A stretch of DNA of 64,000 bases from Lactarius indigo (taxonomy: Eukaryota; Basidiomycota; Agaricomycetes; Russulales; Russulaceae): contig JAFKAC010000024.1 in NCBI GenBank assembly GCA_025766275.1, positions 558,001-622,000 of the forward strand. Reading direction: 5' to 3'. Shown piece by piece: positions 43,825 through 57,035 of this stretch (positions are counted from its first letter, which is position 1; every line of letters begins with the position of its first letter). Position numbers and translations under genes: made by a program. The notes below the pieces were generated by a model. The model searched no databases, was not told the DNA's origin, and saw only the letters and a list, made by a program, of their open reading frames with translations.

Positions 43825-46800
43825 TCACCTCTTCTGGTGAGACGGGTGACAGTCCAACTGTCCAGGTTCCAGGGGTAGTAGACCTTGTACGCAGGGAGGA
43901 GGATAGCTCTATCCGGACGATGGGGTCTTTGTGAACAACGGATCCAATGGTATTCTTCCCAAATACCAAAGTGGGTCAGGGTTGTCTTACTTCTCCACAA
44001 GAAGTCTTGGAAATACAAGGGGCTTGTTGAAACCTCGCTTATGCGCGTAAGTGGCTGGGAAAAGTACAGGGTTTCAAGATTGTGCCGGTTTTGGTACAAC
44101 AGAGAACAGTGTCTTCTGAACACGTCGAGTTCTCGGGGGGTTCGGGTTGGTAGGCTCTTGGTGACTAGGATAGCCTCAGGGAGATGACAATGGATTTCTC
44201 AGGGTTGAGTCTCGAGATACTGAGCTTCGTCGCTGCTCGTGGAATGCTGCCTCGCAGTCGGAGTTGTTTGGATACTAGGGTACACCGGTTCACTCGGACC
44301 AGCTTGGTTAATACTCGGAAGGGGGATCTGGGTGTTGGTAGCTCGACGAGCTCGGGGGGCCCTTCTTGGGGTTACAGGGGTACTCGGGGTGGAGGCTATG
44401 GGGTGATCGTCCACTTGGAAGCGATGATGAGTTCTTCTTTGGGCGACGTGTGAGGATGCCAGGTTAATTGCCCAATGAATTGGATCCAGGATTTGACTTG
44501 GAAAATTGTCAAATTTTACACTTGTAAAATTTATCTCGACAATCTATACTATCTAGTCCTTTTCTCTATAAGGTAGATAGTTAACTCCAGGGGACCACAA
44601 CACTACGTTGGGGGGTGTCGGGGGGGTGTCGGGACGATAACTGCAGGTGCAAACTTCTTGAGAGCACCAACAGGGGCCGGAGGTCAGAGTTGGTCCCCAA
44701 CCGTCGTGAGGACTAGGTGGCTGGTTGGTATCTCCGTTATGCAGGGAGATGTCGGAGTCTGAAGATTCGTCTTCAGTTTCAGGGGAACTAGGGGGAAGCC
44801 GATCTGTAATTCGGCGGAGCAGGGGCGGAGTTCGGAAAGTTTCTCTAGCGTTGAGGATCGAAACTAACTCTGGGTCGTCAGAGGTAGAAGGGGGGTAGTG
44901 CCAGATACTTGGGTTGACAAGGTTCTGGTCAGGGTTGGACAAGGTGGTTTCCCACACAGAGGTGGCGAAGGAATACGTGAACTCCGAACTATCGGAGATA
45001 ACTAGACGGGGCGCAGAGTCGGGATGGATGACCACTCGGAGTTCTTGAAAGGAAATCTGTATTTCCTGATACGTGAGGTGGAGTCGGTCAACGAAATGAA
45101 GAGAGAAACCGTCTTCAAGTTGCCGAATATAGTGGTCTCGACAAGGGGGAATGTGGACAAACCAAAGATAGTCGCTCTTGGCCCACACTAGGAGTTGGTC
45201 TGTTGGATGGTTGGTGGCAGAGACGGAGTTCGAAAGGTGCCAATAAAGGAGTTGCTCGTCGGCAGCCTTGACGACTTTGGAAAGGTTGTCAATAAACTCG
45301 TGGTAAACCCTTTCAGGGATGACTTCTCCAAAGTCAAAGAGGTCGATAAGGGTACATAAGGCAGTGGGGGGTTCTGTCCAACAGTCAAGATGGGGGTTAT
45401 CGATGAGGTCGTAAGTGGAAGTGACGGGGTAGTAGCGGTCAAGTTGCCGCTGTCTGTGGGATTCGAAGTTAACTTGGGCTCACGCAAGCCTTTGCTCTTT
45501 GGATAAGTTGAAGGTAAACGGAGTAGAAGGAGGCACTTAAATCACTCGATTTAAGTCCAAGACCCAAATAAGTAATCACTTACTTACTTTGCGTTGTACT
45601 TAAAACACTCGTTTCAAGCCAAGGCAAATATATAACCACTTATCTAGAGTGGCTGGTCGTCAGGGAAAGTAGAAATGAAACTAAAGGGGTCGGCAGGAAT
45701 ACGAGGTGAAAGGCAATAAGCAAGGAGGTGGGGGGCAGAGCGAACTAAGTCCTCAAAGAAGTAAGCCTGCTGGTGAGCGTAAATTTGTCCGTTAAAAGCA
45801 AAGCGTAAGTGTCCGTAAGTGGTCACAATCCTTCCGTCCAAAAAGTCCTGGATCTCTAGGGTCACTAGAGAGTCAATGTACCCTGCCCTGTGGACGTTAG
45901 CAAGGGGGGCGAAGGCACGTCTCAGGCCTTCCCTGAAGTCGTAACGGATAGTCCCAAAGGGGTGTCGGGGGAGGGAAGGTCGTAGATGGCCTTGGAACAG
46001 ACGTACAGGGGGGGGAAGTCGGGGTGTTGAGCGGGGTCAACAATACGCGGGAAGAGGGTGTAGACGTGGGGAGGAAGGAGGCGGAAGGGGGTGACCGAGG
46101 GAAAGATCGGGGGAAAATTAGCGAGAGAAGTGGCAAGGGGAACCTTAGTAATTAGTTCCCGGAGGGTCGTGGAAGCGGGCCGCCAAGATTCTCCTTGGGG
46201 GGTGACGACGGCGATGTACTGATGGGGGTGTTCTCCTTGGTGAAGGAGGCAAGGAGGTGCCTGGTAGGCAGTAGGGCCGAGAGGGGGGAGGTTCTCCTGG
46301 TCGGGGTGGGGGGCCGGAGGAAAGACGGGGCCTTGTTCGGCTACTCACTCGTAGTCAATTGGCGAGTCGGGGGTCACAAGGCGGGAGGGGAGCGGAACAG
46401 GAGACGGAGGGTGATGAGGAGTCGGAGGAAGAACAGGAGGTGGCGAAGGAGAGCCACGAAGAGAAACAGGGGGGTGGGGGGTCGGGACTCGGAGGGGAGG
46501 CGCAGACTCGGCGCGGGGCTCAGGGGTCAAGGGGACAACATTCCCGTTGAGGTCAATGATCTCAAGGACCTCCTCGTAGAACTGGGCAACGCTGGGGGAC
46601 AGGGGACGAGGGGAAGGACGAGGGGTGGCTTCTTCAGCCGGAGCGTAGGGATAAACTAGTTCGGGTGTTGCGTCCCGAACAAGGGCAACAGGGGCGGGAG
46701 GCTCGTTACCTCCAAAGGTGGCGGGGGTGTAGGGGGTGGTGAAGCGGAGGCTGTCAAGACGGACAGCAGAGGAGGAGGGGACAGGGGAAGCGCGGGAAAA

Positions 46801-46905
46801 GTCGAGGGGGCTACCTTGGTTGTCGAACTCTGACTGGTAGCTGGCAGAATCTCCGTCCCACTGACCGTACTGCGAGAAATCGTACTTGTAGTCGTAGTCA
46901 GCCAC
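43821..46905 (-). pseudogene. Decayed upstream ORFs of gypsy I
   Basis: Several minus-strand frames precede gag. 46345-46905 begins MADYDYKYDFSQYGQWDGDS and is rich in Pro. A frame from about 46340 to 45900 (HPHQYIAVVTPQGESW; HVYTLFPRIVDPAQ) shifts near 45960 into 45644-45865 (TLEIQDFLDGRIVTTYGHL). A frame from about 45535 to 44553 (TYDLIDNPHLDCW; YLWFVHIPPCRDHY) has a TGA near 45481. 44199-44414 and 43821-44123 are shorter frames. I recognise none of the products. Together they look like one or two retroelement proteins upstream of gag, broken by stops and indels. Confidence 0.5.
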
Positions 46906-47126
46906 TGGAGCAGCCCGGAGTCAGTCTATTGGTTAGACTGTCCAAGTGTGATGACTCACTGTCACTCGACAGGGGGTCACGACGAAGGCAGAGACTGGGG
47001 GCTGAGAGGGTGTGGAGAAGAGATGCTCGACGACAGAAGAACACAAGATTCGCTCTTGGCTCAGTAGAGAAGTAGTGGCGCGCGAAGAGCGGGGCACTCA
47101 AAGGAGCTGTGAGGCAAGAGGGAGGA

Positions 47127-47632
47127 TGTCACAAGTGGACAGTCTGAGGGACTGTCCGTAGAATTGCACCAGCTTATATACTACAGAGGATGGTCTGTGC
47201 GTAGGTTTAGGGCAGGCTTAGGGCCCACCCATGGGTGCTGCACAGTACTGCGCAAAGGAACATTCTAGAGACATCTAACAATAGAGTCCAATCAGAAGAG
47301 GTTTAAACATGGAACGACTGCGCCGCAGTCAATGGCGCAATCTTGCGTCAGGATGGCGTGATTCTGCAGTCAATGCGGGTAATCCTGAGGAGTGGTGGCT
47401 TGGTTGATTATCTTCGTTGATTGATCAACAATCAACTGTTGATAAGTACACGTGCACCCACACGTGGCTTGAGAGACGTGACTGATCACATGACAGATCA
47501 CGTGATCGTTTGAGAACAGAATTCAAACTCCGATACGGAATTCCCCTTTAGGAAGGTGATTACATAATACCGGGCCATCGCAGACCGGTCCTAAGCGCCC
47601 TTGAGTCACGACCGGTTTATAGGTTCGTGACA
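47127..47632 (-). repeat. 5' LTR of gypsy I
   Basis: Starts TGTCAC and ends GTGACA on the plus strand (506 bp). On the element strand a GTATATAAG box (about 47173-47181) lies before the internal region. There is no second copy in the window to confirm its ends. No self-priming match to the following sequence was found here. Confidence 0.62.
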
Positions 47633-47994
47633 GCACCAATCGGCTGCCCACAAGCGGAATGATTGTCCGCGTGTTTGCTTCCGCATCCACGTGATGGAGC
47701 GGATGGGGGTGGTGGCGGAAGGAGAAGGGTTTTGACAGGCGACAATGTTGATAAGTGACCCTTGCGCACTTAGCGGCTCGTACGGACCGGACTTGCAGCA
47801 TGGACTGCTTTAGATTAGATTAATTGGACTTGTAGATTACTTACATTTTGATCTGTACAATCTAGCACTGATCATTGCATCATGTATGACATCACTGTAC
47901 CTTATGATATCATAGATCCAGACTCTGCGTTGTATTCAACGCCTTTGTACTTTCCTTTGTTCTATCTTTATCATGATATCATTATGATGTCATT
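47633..47994. other. Gene-free spacer
   Basis: About 360 bp between the gypsy I LTR and the inverted non-LTR 5' end. I see no gene, repeat or RNA feature. Confidence 0.5.
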
Positions 47995-48354
47995 TACTTC
48001 TGGACTCTCTTTGTTCTGTGCTCCTTGTTCTCCATTAGCACACTCCTTTGTCCCACATGTAGAACAACGTCTCTTGTACTCTGTGACCCTATGTTACCTC
48101 TCTTGTACTAGTGTCACTCTCCTGTATAGTATAAGTAGTAGGCTTGTACGCTCCTGGTCCACATCAGTTCCTCACTGTTGTGTGCCAGGTATGTTCCCTC
48201 CTCTCCAATGTAACATCAGTTCCTCACTGTTGTGTGCCAGACTCCCTTTGCTTTACCTGCAAGATCCCTGTCTCACCTCTGCTTCCAGCACTCCAGCATA
48301 TCTCACCACAGTCTACTTTGTCTCTGTGAGTATGCCCTCTGTGTTTGCTGTTCA
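47995..48354 (+). repeat. Inverted copy of the non-LTR element's 5' end
   Basis: From TCTGGACTCTCTTTG onward this matches the reverse complement of about 63010-63341, the 5' region of the minus-strand element. It runs into the truncated ORF2 at 48355. One internal difference is a tandem duplication at about 48166-48240 that repeats 'catcagttcctcactgttg' and creates a GTATGT...CCAG segment like an intron. Confidence 0.78.
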
Positions 48355-51300
48355 TCAGACAAGTGCTGCTTTGCGGGCGTGGGAATCCGGAGCTCTTTCC
48401 TGGTCTATTGGCGACCACACAAGGTGTATCCTTGTGTCCTTGTGCTGTTCAGAAGAGAAAAGGAGTGTAAATGTACGGTGCCATGTGAGCACGTCAGACT
48501 GATTATCAAGAGAACGGAATTGGGTGATGTGGGCGAGAGCCGCCTCGTTGTTGGATAAGATATAAATGTCTTTGGGTGCTGTACATGAGAGCTCAGCTGT
48601 GATAAACTCGGCCACTTTGGCTAGGCCGAACATAGCCACATCATTGTCTTCCACCTCCGTACCTAATGTCCACCAATGTGTGCGGGGGGGTGTGAAAGAC
48701 GAAGTGACATCAATTGCGGCACCGCCTACATGTTTGTTGTCCATGCGGTGTTTGTTAGTGATAGTGGTAGCCAGTCGAATTATAACCCTACTCGAATCCG
48801 GCTTCAGGTCGTAAAGACCCTTTACCATCTTCTTTCGGTCCTTGGGGTCCGACCTCCCTTCACTGGTTACGTGTCCTCTCCAATTGGGAACCTCCCAGGG
48901 GGGTACGGCAGTGACATCAACAGGTTTGGTCAACACAGGGTCAACCTTGCCTGCGAGAGCTTCCAAGACAGTGGGAGACTGTAGGACTTTCCCAGACCTA
49001 GTCCTGATGGGCGAGTTACACACCACCCCTCCATTGCTGGAGTGTGGGCCGCTCTGGGCCACAGGGCACCACTCGTCCCCCAAACGGGTTAGGAGCTGTG
49101 ACGAGCGGGGAATGCGGAACAGTCTGAGGGCAGAATTGGCAGTGAGTTTCTCAAGGTACTGCCATGCGGGCAGGATGCGGGTAAGCTCGTGGAGCGGTCC
49201 GCTGGGCGCGGTCCGGAACGAACCCAATACTACCTTTACTCCCTCGTTGATGACTAGTTGGATCTTCTCAATGAGGCCGATTTTGGTTTTCTGTGGCATC
49301 CAGAGCTGACAGCCGTACGACAGCACCGGAAGACATATTGCGTTGAACAATAGTCTCCAGCTGGACAAGGCGATGCCCTTTCTTGAGTTGCCCAGGAGTT
49401 GCAGGGATTTGATCGACGCCCGTGCTCTGTTACACATGGTGTCGACGTGTCTGTCCCATTTGAGCCGGTTGTTGAAGAAAAAGCCAAGATACTGGATGTT
49501 GTCAACTGGTGATACTGGGTAGTACATTGCATGCGTGGGGTCGGGTAGGAAGAGCACTCTTGGGGGCGGATCGTGGTTCCTGGAATAAGGTTTGATGAAG
49601 TAGATTAGTTCAGTCTTATCTGGTTCGCACTCAAGGTTCGAGTGTCGCAGCCAGTCTTCACAGACCCTATATCTTTCTCGGAGATTGTTATTGACCTCCT
49701 GCCATGTTGCGCCGTGTGCGAAGATCATGCTGTCATCAACATACATACCAAGTGTAGTGTTGGTGTGGGTGGGAGCGAGCTTAAGGAGAGTTGACGTATA
49801 GATAGCCGACAGGATGGGTGAAACAGGCGATCCTTGAGGGGTACCGATAGGTTGGTTGTGCTCCTTGTCCGTGCTGTTGTTGAAGGACATCTTGACCTTG
49901 CGGTTGCTGAGGAAAGAGTTTACCCATCCATAGATCTCAGGAGGGAAGCCCAGGTTCTGTAACGTAGCCGTTAGTCTGCTGCAGTGGACATGATCGAAAA
50001 ACCCCTTGATGTCGAACAACAACGCGGCACACTTCCATTTACAGCGGAACGCCGATTGTACGTCATGGGTTAGAGTGAGTCCAGCATCAAGGGTTGACGA
50101 GAAAGCCCTCGTGCCAAACTGCGTGGTTGGGAGGAGCTCGTATTTGTCAGCACAGAAAGTGAGCTGCTTGGCTACAACCTTCTCCAATAGTTTGCTCACA
50201 CATTTGATTAGCGAGATGGGACGGTACGCTTTGGCTGCGAGGTAGTTGGGTTTGTCAGGTTTCGGAATGACGACCACTAGTGCCGTTTTCCAGCACTCTG
50301 GGTGGTAACCTGCGCAAAGGATATGGTTAAAGAGGTTAGTGGTGTAGTCTTTGATCGGCTCCCAAGCCATTTTTAGGATGGCCCAGGAAATGCCCATCTC
50401 TCCAGGGGCCGAGGTGTTACTACAATTCCGGAGGAGGGGTTCAATTTCCCCTGTGGTTACCTGGTCAAAGTGTCGCGGTGGTATGGCCGGGGGGTCGTCA
50501 TGTTGAGCAGGGGAGATATCGTCAAGATTGCTGACAAAGAATTTTCGTGAGAGGATGGCGCCAATTTCCTCTTGTGTGAATCTGATTGACCCATCGTTGT
50601 CCTGAAGGGCTCGTATACCAGTCTGCTTGCGCCCATGGCGCCAAGTGGCTAGTTCCCATGTCGGTGTTGTCCGGATGATCTTGTCATAGTGTTGCCGCTT
50701 TTTCTTCTTGGTGATAGCTTTGAGTCGTTTCTGAGCTGTCCGCCTCTCAGGGGAGTCGTGGGTGGTACTTTGCAGCGCGAGGAGTGCCGTTTTACAGTCT
50801 TCGTCCCACCACGGGTTGCCGGGGGACGAGGTGGGACCCTTGACTTTCATGTGGGCCTTACACGTTTCCACAATAGCGTTCTGAAGGTCGATTGCTGCAT
50901 TTTCGATGGTGAGGTTGGTGAGGAGGGGGCTACAAGGGGGTAAATGGTGAGCTATCTCGTCACACCAGCGCTTTTCATCAGCGTCTGACTGGAAAGTGGG
51001 TGAGAAAAGTTGGCGAGGGATTTGTTTGTCCCCTCTGTGAACACCGTCGATTGTCCACGTGACTATTATGCCCGTGTGGTCAGAGCCAATGGAGGCATCC
51101 CAATCGATCTGTGGGTGGGAGAACATGTTAGATTTGGTAGCTGTCTGGTTGAGCCAAACGAGATCAATGGTGCTAGGTTGTTCGGACTCAAGTCCCCTAT
51201 GAGTGGGGATACCCGGTGTGGTAGTGAGCTCGAGCACTTGTCGCTCTGTCCAATCGAGGAGACGTTGTGCATGTGGTGACGTGTTCCACCCTGGCAGGGA

Positions 51301-51743
51301 CCACCTGTCGGAATGCGTGTTGAAATCTCCTAGGAGGATGGTGGCGATGGTTGGATCAAGGTCAAGGGTTAGTAAAGAGTGGAGTGCAGAGGCATCTGTG
51401 ACGTCGTTGTAGAAGTTAATGAGGTGGAAAAGTTGATTACCAATTTTAACATCAATAATCATGAGTGATGGGTGTTGGCACAAGTCGAGGCAAGGGACGA
51501 TCTGTGCTGGGTGCTTGCTGTATCGGGAGGCTGTGCGGCTTTGTTTGCCTGTGTATATCATGACTTTGGCGCGTTTGTTATCGGTGAAATACGGATAGTG
51601 GAGGTCCCACTTCTGGTGCTTGACTCCACCAAGGACTTCGGCGCCGAACTTGCGGTTGTCCTTGCGTGCTGTGCCTATAGATAGAAACCAGGGTTCTTGG
51701 ACACAAATAATATCGTGGTCAGTGTTATATTCGAGAAGGGCAT
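48355..51743 (-). pseudogene. Non-LTR ORF2: endonuclease, reverse transcriptase, RNase H (interrupted, 3'-truncated)
   Basis: Removing gypsy B and one GGCAT copy joins 59661-59602 to this part in frame: the start ILSVNMQRRNAPMHA continues into LLEYNTDHDIICVQEPWF. APE-type endonuclease motifs follow (ICVQEPW, LLGDFNTHSDRW, IDLVWLN, GSDHTGI), then RT (YRPISLIKCVSKLLEK, FDIKGFFDHV, GTPQGSPVSPILS and the catalytic YVDD) and a C-terminal RNase H-like region (GGAAIDVTSSF; YILSNNEAALAHI). The frame ends at HARKAALV against the inverted 5' copy, so the end of RNase H and the 3' UTR are lost. The product would nick target DNA and reverse transcribe the element's RNA. There is no internal stop apart from the insertion. 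Confidence 0.88.
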
Positions 51744-51917
51744 TGTAACGTCGCCACGACGTTAGCTCGACTTGAGCTCGATGGAGGCGGTAACGACTTA
51801 GCGAATGTCCTGACACGACGACGCGAAGGTCCATGCTCTTGCCTTAGTGAATACGTGAAGGTACACCGGCAGGATTCCGATTTCTTCGTACTAAGTTACA
51901 ATAGGAGTTGACAGTCT

Positions 51918-51953
<36 letters not shown>

Positions 51954-52266
51954 TAGAGAACAGAAAGAAGTGACGATTCAAGAAGACCAAGATGGCGTAT
52001 CTTGGTCTTCACAAGCAGTCTTAAATACAGTTTGAGCAGGCTTTCAAGCGCTGCTATGAGTCACAGTAAAGTAGCGTCCAACGTATCGCGTAAGTAGCTC
52101 GAATCCTAATACTACTACTACTAGTATTAGTGGCGTAGTCCTCAGTCAGCAATCTGCGTGCAATCTCCTATCGTACTCGTATCACCGTATCGTAAGTCCG
52201 CAACTAATATACCTTACCGCCGTAGCTGCAACCGGTACAGTAAGGGTATTTGGCCGAAACGTGACA
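51744..52266 (-). repeat. 3' LTR of gypsy B
   Basis: TGTAACG ... CGTGACA on the plus strand, with a (GA)n run at about 51919-51950, the hairpin at 51982-52010, and a polypurine tract (AAAGGGAGGG) just outside on the element strand. Confidence 0.94.
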
Positions 52267-52295
52267 TCACCCTCCCTTTAGCGTGAGACCCTGAC

Positions 52296-55200
52296 TCACT
52301 GAAAGTCCCTCGCTGGCCAATCGTGTTGCTCGTCGGTGATACGCTCTAGCGCTGTCGCCTGCTCCAGCTGATAGATAGAGTCCCTCCTATCATCCTGCGC
52401 GCATTCGATCATGGCTCGGAGTTGACTAACTTGCGCGCGAAGTCGGTCGAGCTTGTAGCTGGCCGCGCGGAAGCGCGTGACTTCAGCCGTGAGCGACTCG
52501 TCGTTGATGCGGTTGAGCGCGCGGTCGGTGATTCGGTCTGCCTTGAAGACAACAAGGTCTTCGTGGGGATACGTGGGACGGAGCATGGCCGACACGTGGG
52601 GTTCAGCGTAGAAGGGCTTACCGTATACGTGCGGCGAGCCCGGTATTACTCCTAGTATGAGGGGGTCCGCCCCTCCAATAATCTGGACGTGTGACGCGTC
52701 CCGCTCTACTCCGTCGGGTCCGGTGATGGGGTATCGAATGTAATGGGGTTGTTGGTTTGCCCGGAACCCTTCAGGCGCAATGACATGCGCGGGGTCCTCG
52801 GCGGCGGTGAACGGACGGTGATCGGCGGCACCAGGCACGCGCACACGTCCTCGATACATGGGGGACCCGTCGGAGTAGATGAGCCAGGGTGTGACCCCGG
52901 GATTATCAGCGTCGCGTTTCGTTCGAAGGAAGGGGTGTCTCGCCGGGTAATAATCTTCGTCGTCATGGCCAGCCTCAGCTGCCGCCATCGCTGCCGTCGC
53001 TCGCGCATCTCCCTCAGTCGGGCCGCGGCTGAGTCCAGCTGCTCCTTCTGCCATTCCGCTGCTACTCTCCTCCACCCCTCCAACTCGTACTCCATCAGCA
53101 CTTGAACGCTGGTTGTTGCTCGGGAAAACTCCGCGAACGCTGATGAGGTTGTCGCTTGGGGGGATAGTGGCGATTGGTTCGCGCTCGCCGCTTTCGTTTC
53201 GGAAGATGTGGACGACTGCTTGTTCGTCGTCGGGGGTAGTTGTCGGGTCTGGGAATCTGGTGACGACGTTGATCCATTCTTGTGCGGTGATGGGCCCCTC
53301 TGCTGGCGCAAGAGGTGTCCATGGCGTGAGCTGAGCGTTGGGTACTTCGGTGTCGTCGTCCTCAGCCAAGAGGGTGCGGGCGTCTTCTGCGAGGGAGTCG
53401 AGGAGTTGCGCTTGTGTGACATGTCGCAGTAGGGATGTAGGCATGAGAGTGGTAGTGGTACGTAGGAAGAGGGGATGACTTTCCTCTGTCTTTGCGCTGC
53501 CCATTTTAACCATTTTCCCGTGCGTCTGCGTTTCCTGATATAGACGGAGAGCTTCGGGTGCAAAGACGTCATCCTTATTGACCCACTGATTCTCCGAGTC
53601 TGGGTATCCCTTCCATTTGACCAAATACTGAAGGCGTCGTCCCCTGCTGAAGTGCCGAGAGTCTAGAATAGCCTCGACTTCGTACTCTTCTTCCCCATCG
53701 ATCAGTTCGGGTGGCGGTCATGTGAAGTTCTCCCCATGAATCAGGGTTTGCTTGTATGGCGTGAGCAAATCGATGTGGAACACTGGGTGAATGCTCCACT
53801 GCATGGGAAGCTCCAATCGATAATTATAGGGGGACATCACCTGAACTACCCGAAAAGGTCCGTGGCGTCGCGTCGCTAGTTTCGCCGTAGGTTGATTGGT
53901 CCGCAGGTGTTTACCTTCTAGCCAAACGAGGTCCCCGTCCTTGAACTTAGGCGTATCTTTGTTGTGGACCCACGCTTCTTGCGCCTTCTTTATGAGGCGT
54001 TGGGCGTCCTTTCTGGCTTCTTTTAGTTGTGTTAGTCGTTCCGTTACCTGAGGAAGAGGGGATGGCTTATCCATCCAATCCGCTTGTGGATCATAACCCA
54101 TCAAAAGTTGGAATGGCGACTTCTTGGTGTGTTCATGGGGCCAGTTGTTATGCGCAAATTCCACGATTGGCAGATAAGCCGTCCAGTTATCTTGCCGCTC
54201 GTTTACCCAGAAGCGTAGGTATTGCTCCAGCCACTGATTCGTCCGCTCAGACTGTCCATCGGTGCGCAGGTGGTACGCAGTTGATATGTTCTGCTGGATC
54301 CCCAGGATGCGGCAGACCTCCCTCACAAATTTGGATGTAAAGCGGGGGTCGCGGTCGCTGATGATTTTGCGCGGCAGCCCGAAGCGTTTGAATATGTGAA
54401 TGACGTACAGAGTCGCTGTTTCTTCCACAGTGATCTCTTCTCGACATGGGATAAAAATGGAAGCTTTGCTGCAGTCGTGGTCCGTGACGGTTAGTATGCT
54501 GTCATACCCCTTGGATACGGGGAGTTTGGTAATGAAGTCCACTGCTACCGTGTGAAACGGCATGGCTTCCAGCACTGGCGTAATGGGGTGTAATGCAGCT
54601 CGTATGGGTCTTGTGTTTACTTTGTTTCGTTGGCACTCCGCGCAACCTTGTACGTACTCATATACGTCCCTTCGAAGTCGTGGCCACCAATAGTGTCTTT
54701 CCAGGATACGCTGAGTTCTCGCGATTCCTGGGTGGCCGTGTATCGGTAGATCGTGGTGGTCGTGTATTAGTACGCGCTGGCTCGACGCAGGTCCTGTGAT
54801 TACGAACCTGCCGTCCTTGTACCATTCTCCTTGTATCTTTTTGAGGCGATGAGGATCAGCCCATATCTTGATTACTTCTTCGTCTTGTTGGTGGCGTGGT
54901 TGCAGTAGATTTGGGTTCGCGATGAAGGTGCGTGCGTTGTTGAGGGTTCGTACGAAGACCTCGGGAGGTAGAACGACCACTTCGCTGTTGTCTTCGACTC
55001 CTTGATTATAGTCCGGCCGTCTTGACAACGCGTCTGCTCTTCCATTGTTCTTTCCCTTGATGTGGTGAATCTCGAAATCATATTCGGAGAGTTCAAGCAC
55101 TTCCCTAGCGACCCGTCTACTAATCTTTTGTGGCGACTTCCAGTACTGCAGGTTGAGATGATCCGAGTAAATTTTGATTTTGTGTGGGGCTCCTGCTAGT

Positions 55201-57035
55201 AGCGGTCTCCAGTTTCTCAATGCTTTGACGATTGCCAGTAGTTCCAGGTCGTAAATGTCATAATTGCGCTCTGCTTCCGAGAGCGTTGCAGAGTAGTAAC
55301 CTATGGGGTGTCATTTTCCATCCGATTTCTTTTGTAGTAAGACTGCTCCCACCGCGTATCCCGACGCGTCAACTTCCAGCTCAAATGGGTCCTGGAGGAC
55401 AGGGTGTGCTAGCACCGGTTCTTCCGTTACAAGACGTTTCAGGGTTTTGAACGCCTTGTCTTCGTCTTCGGTCCACCGCCATTCTTCGTCTTTTTGTGTT
55501 AGTTTGGTGAGCGGTTTGGCGTGGGTTGCGAAGCCGCAAATGAAGAGTCTGTAAAAGTTACAGAAGCCAAGAAAGGAACGAACATCCTTCACTTTTGTTG
55601 GCGTCGGCCAGTCCTTAATACCTTGAACTTTTACAGGGTCCATTCGGGTCACCCCCCTTTCAAGGATTACCCCCAGGTAATCCATACGCGGCTGATGGAA
55701 CAAGCACTTTTCAAGTTTGAAGTAGAGGTTGTGCTCCTCCGCTACTCGCAAGACATCACGGACCGCATCTATATGGGCCGCCAAGTCGCGTTCGAAGTGA
55801 GTGGCAATACCAATGTCATCCATGTAAACACGTATCGTAGTGCCTAAACGTTCGTGTTTCGCGATCGTGTCCCAATAGATGTGGTTCATCATTGCTTGGA
55901 AAGTGGCAGGGGAGTTGGTAAGGCCAAAGAACATAACCGTGGGTTCGAAGAGGCCGAATTTAGTTTTGAAGGCCGCTTTTTCCTGGTCGCCATCACGGAT
56001 GCGTATGTTGTTGTAGCCCCAGCGAATGTCGAGCTTTGTGTAGATGTGTGCGTTGCTGAGGTCAAGAATGAGGTCTTGGATGAGCGGTAGCGGGTACTGA
56101 TTACGAATGGTGTGCGAGTTAATAACGCGGTAGTCCTGGACCGGGCGTAGTTTTCCGTCCTTCTTTTTAATGAAGAAAAAGGAAGAGGTGTACGGGGAGA
56201 TGGAAGGGTGTAGGTATCCCTGCTTCAACTTTTCGTCGAGGAATTCCTTCAGTTCTCCTTCCTCCTTCTGCGTCATAGGGTATATTTTGCAGTCTATAGA
56301 TGCCGGCGCCGATGGTTTGAAATCGATTGCGTGGTCCCAGGGTCTTGCCGGAGGGAAGCGATGTGAAGCCTGTTTGTTGAAGAGTTTACTAAACTCCCCA
56401 TATACCGGCGGTAGCACAGCTGCCGTTTGTTGTTGCTTTGCTGATATGGCCAACTCCGTCGAGGTAGTGGCGCGCATGAATGTTTCTTCGGTCAACTCCT
56501 GCAGAATGGCTTCCTTTTCGGCCGTGATGAGGGCTCGGATGGCAGGGGCGGCGAGTAATTCTTCGGTGGTGGCTAATATTACAGGTTGCATGTCGGGGTG
56601 TATTGTTGCTGTTGCCCAACAGATGGTGGGTTCGAAGGCGCCTAACCATGGGTAGCCGAGTACCATGTCCTCGCTTCCAAGGTCGGTGACCAGGAAGGTC
56701 ATTTTTTTTATCTGCCCACGCGTTTTTACTTCTAGGTTAGCATAATGAGTGATTAACCCAGCTTTGTTTTCCATGTTATCGATATTCCATATTTTGCGCG
56801 GCGTTTCTAATTGTTGCACCGGGATACCAGCCCGTGCTGCCATACTTGGTCAGATGAAGTTGTCGGTCGCTCCAGAGTCGACCAACGCGTTGGTTTCAGT
56901 CGTTCGGTAATTCGTTCGGACAGTCACTGGGATTCGCAAAGATCGATAGCGTGTTGTCACAATTACGGAATTACATTGTAGAGCCCTCACCCAGACTGAC
57001 GGGTTCAGGCGTCCCGAAAACCCTCTTTCCCCCAT
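52296..57035 (-). pseudogene. pol: Gypsy B Pol with three TGA codons
   Basis: One frame from the ATG at 57035 to the stop at 52296, interrupted by TGA at 56847-56849, 55308-55310 and 53715-53717, all in phase. Domains and order equal A: protease (VDSGATDNF), RT (YMDD at about 55825), RNase H (DASGYAVGAVL), integrase (CAECQRNK, ISDRDPRF, DGQSERTNQW), chromodomain ([12 protein letters not shown] ... [16 protein letters not shown]) and the same ~400-residue tail ([27 protein letters not shown]). At the third stop A reads CGA. The 31-nt overlap with gag is the same as in A. Confidence 0.93.

Larger units (their letters stand above)
41839..47632 (-). mobile_element. 5' half of a gypsy element (I) interrupted by E2
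   Basis: In the order of its strand: LTR 47127-47632, several upstream ORFs with stops and frameshifts (about 46905-43821), gag (43824-42220) and the start of pol with the protease (to 41839). At 41839 the frame breaks against the E2 terminus. The matching 3' part is most likely 3394-5031. Decay by stops and small indels marks it as old. Confidence 0.78.

Noticed and set aside
51919..51950. (GA)n run as an independent microsatellite
   Set aside because: It is part of the gypsy B LTR and occurs in both LTR copies.
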